From the NCBI GenBank assembly GCA_050246115.1, contig JBFWWP010000033.1, positions 1 to 63,011 of the forward strand: DNA of 63,011 nt, in the 5' to 3' direction. The notes beneath the pieces are model-generated. The model did not search any database and was not told the origin of the DNA. It was given only the letters and a program-made list of their open reading frames with translations. Positions 62,457 to 63,011 of the stretch are shown in pieces. The position numbers and the translations under genes were made by a program. Origin of the DNA: JBFWWP01 sp050246115 (GTDB lineage Bacteria; Planctomycetota; UBA8108; UBA1146; JAJFFE01). Position 1 is the stretch's first letter. The number at the start of each line of letters is the position of its first letter.

Positions 62457-63011
62457 TGATCACAGTTTCTGAGGCCGCAGGCCGGGCTTTCTGATCAGGA
62501 TCTGTGAGGGTCGCCCTCAGTTACCGTGACTACCCCGCCCTCCCTCGGGGACAGCATCCCGCCCGAAAGTAATCCGCCGAGTGAGCCCGGTAGCACGTTC
62601 GTGTCTTCCGCGAAGTGCGGGCTCGGTGTCGAGAACGGCATGATGGGTCCGTCGCGATCGAGTCCTGGGCGTGCCAGTTGGCCTCGGTCGGTCGGTGGTG
62701 GGGCCGGTTGCTGAGTGGCGTGACCGTCGGCAATCGTCGTTCAGGCTGGCGCGATGGCGGGCGGTGTTGGCGAGTGTTGCTGTTGACGAGCGCCAACGAC
62801 TTGGTGTTCAGCGATCTCTGGCACTCGGGGTCCGCGCCCACGAGAACCGAGTCGTGCCACAGACCTTCACGAGTGAGTCGGCGTGGGCTGCGAAGCGAGC
62901 CAAGAGTGCTGCCGCAGAGATCTCAAAGCCGTGTCGTGAGCGACGCACGTCAGGAGGGGGCTGGATCCTCGCAGCGCGCGCCGAGAAAGACGTGCATCCG
63001 GTATGTGCCAC
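62457..63011. other. Right edge, no gene recognised
   Basis: About 550 bases to the window end. Short frames exist on both strands but none shows protein-like composition. A gene entering from the right is possible but not supported. Confidence 0.35.

Overview
The window is a high-GC bacterial chromosome segment with genes on both strands. It encodes lipid A and heptose genes (lpxK, hldE, a LpxL-like acyltransferase), so a Gram-negative envelope is likely. It also encodes a series of secreted proteins ending in short dockerin-like motifs of the form GD(C/V/G)N-DG---DISDPVALL-YLF. That combination, with an ASPIC/UnbV fragment, a large sugar-dehydrogenase-like secreted protein and many GTG/TTG starts, is what I know from Planctomycetota, probably a metagenome-assembled genome. 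The phylum is an inference. One 100-N scaffold gap lies at 30740-30839 between two identical 127-bp ends.

Region by region. 1-13 kb: ASPIC/UnbV tail, an ABC-2 permease pair, adenosine deaminase, ferritin, a leftward pyk-FHA-methyltransferase operon, and kbl. 13-30 kb: CBS-domain protein, hisS overlapping an orphan E1-alpha dehydrogenase, iscS-erpA, envelope acyltransferases, ADP-ribosylglycohydrolase, lpxK / DHS-like / hldE, TerC. 30-34 kb: scaffold gap, two neighbouring trypsin-like proteins (one with an intact triad, one degenerate) and a block of 199-bp repeats. 34-46 kb: permease, fba, a lipase-like lipoprotein, icd, an M48-TPR lipoprotein, acylphosphatase, a small transcript with a strong terminator, pyrK-nnrD, larB, a Dabb lipoprotein. 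46-50 kb: a 1228-residue secreted dehydrogenase-like protein. 50-57 kb: an RNA-repair locus. 57-63 kb: small secreted or dockerin proteins in an AT-richer setting, preceded by a duplicated 130-bp repeat, then a broken DUF4268 gene.

The most interesting system is at 50.0-56.8 kb. rtcR (sigma-54 activator with a CARF-type sensor domain) is divergent from a Ro60-like TROVE/vWA gene, a noncoding interval, rtcB (3'-phosphate RNA ligase) and rtcA (RNA 3'-phosphate cyclase). A good -24/-12 promoter lies upstream of the Ro gene at 51786-51800. In the interval I can fold three tandem Y-RNA-like structures. All three share a closing helix interrupted by the same asymmetric loop (ATGC on one strand, CCTTG on the other). 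One carries a complete circularly permuted tRNA-like module (T-arm, closed acceptor hairpin, D-arm), one keeps only the T-arm and an acceptor-like hairpin, and one is a bare stem-loop. A 181-bp MITE-like element found elsewhere in the window sits between the last Y-like RNA and rtcB, and its end overlaps the rtcB Shine-Dalgarno.

Several families of short dispersed repeats also occur: a MITE-like element with about 26-bp terminal inverted repeats, a 60-100-bp element, a 15-bp-IR element and the 199-bp repeats. In places they abut genes closely enough to supply stop codons or a ribosome binding site.
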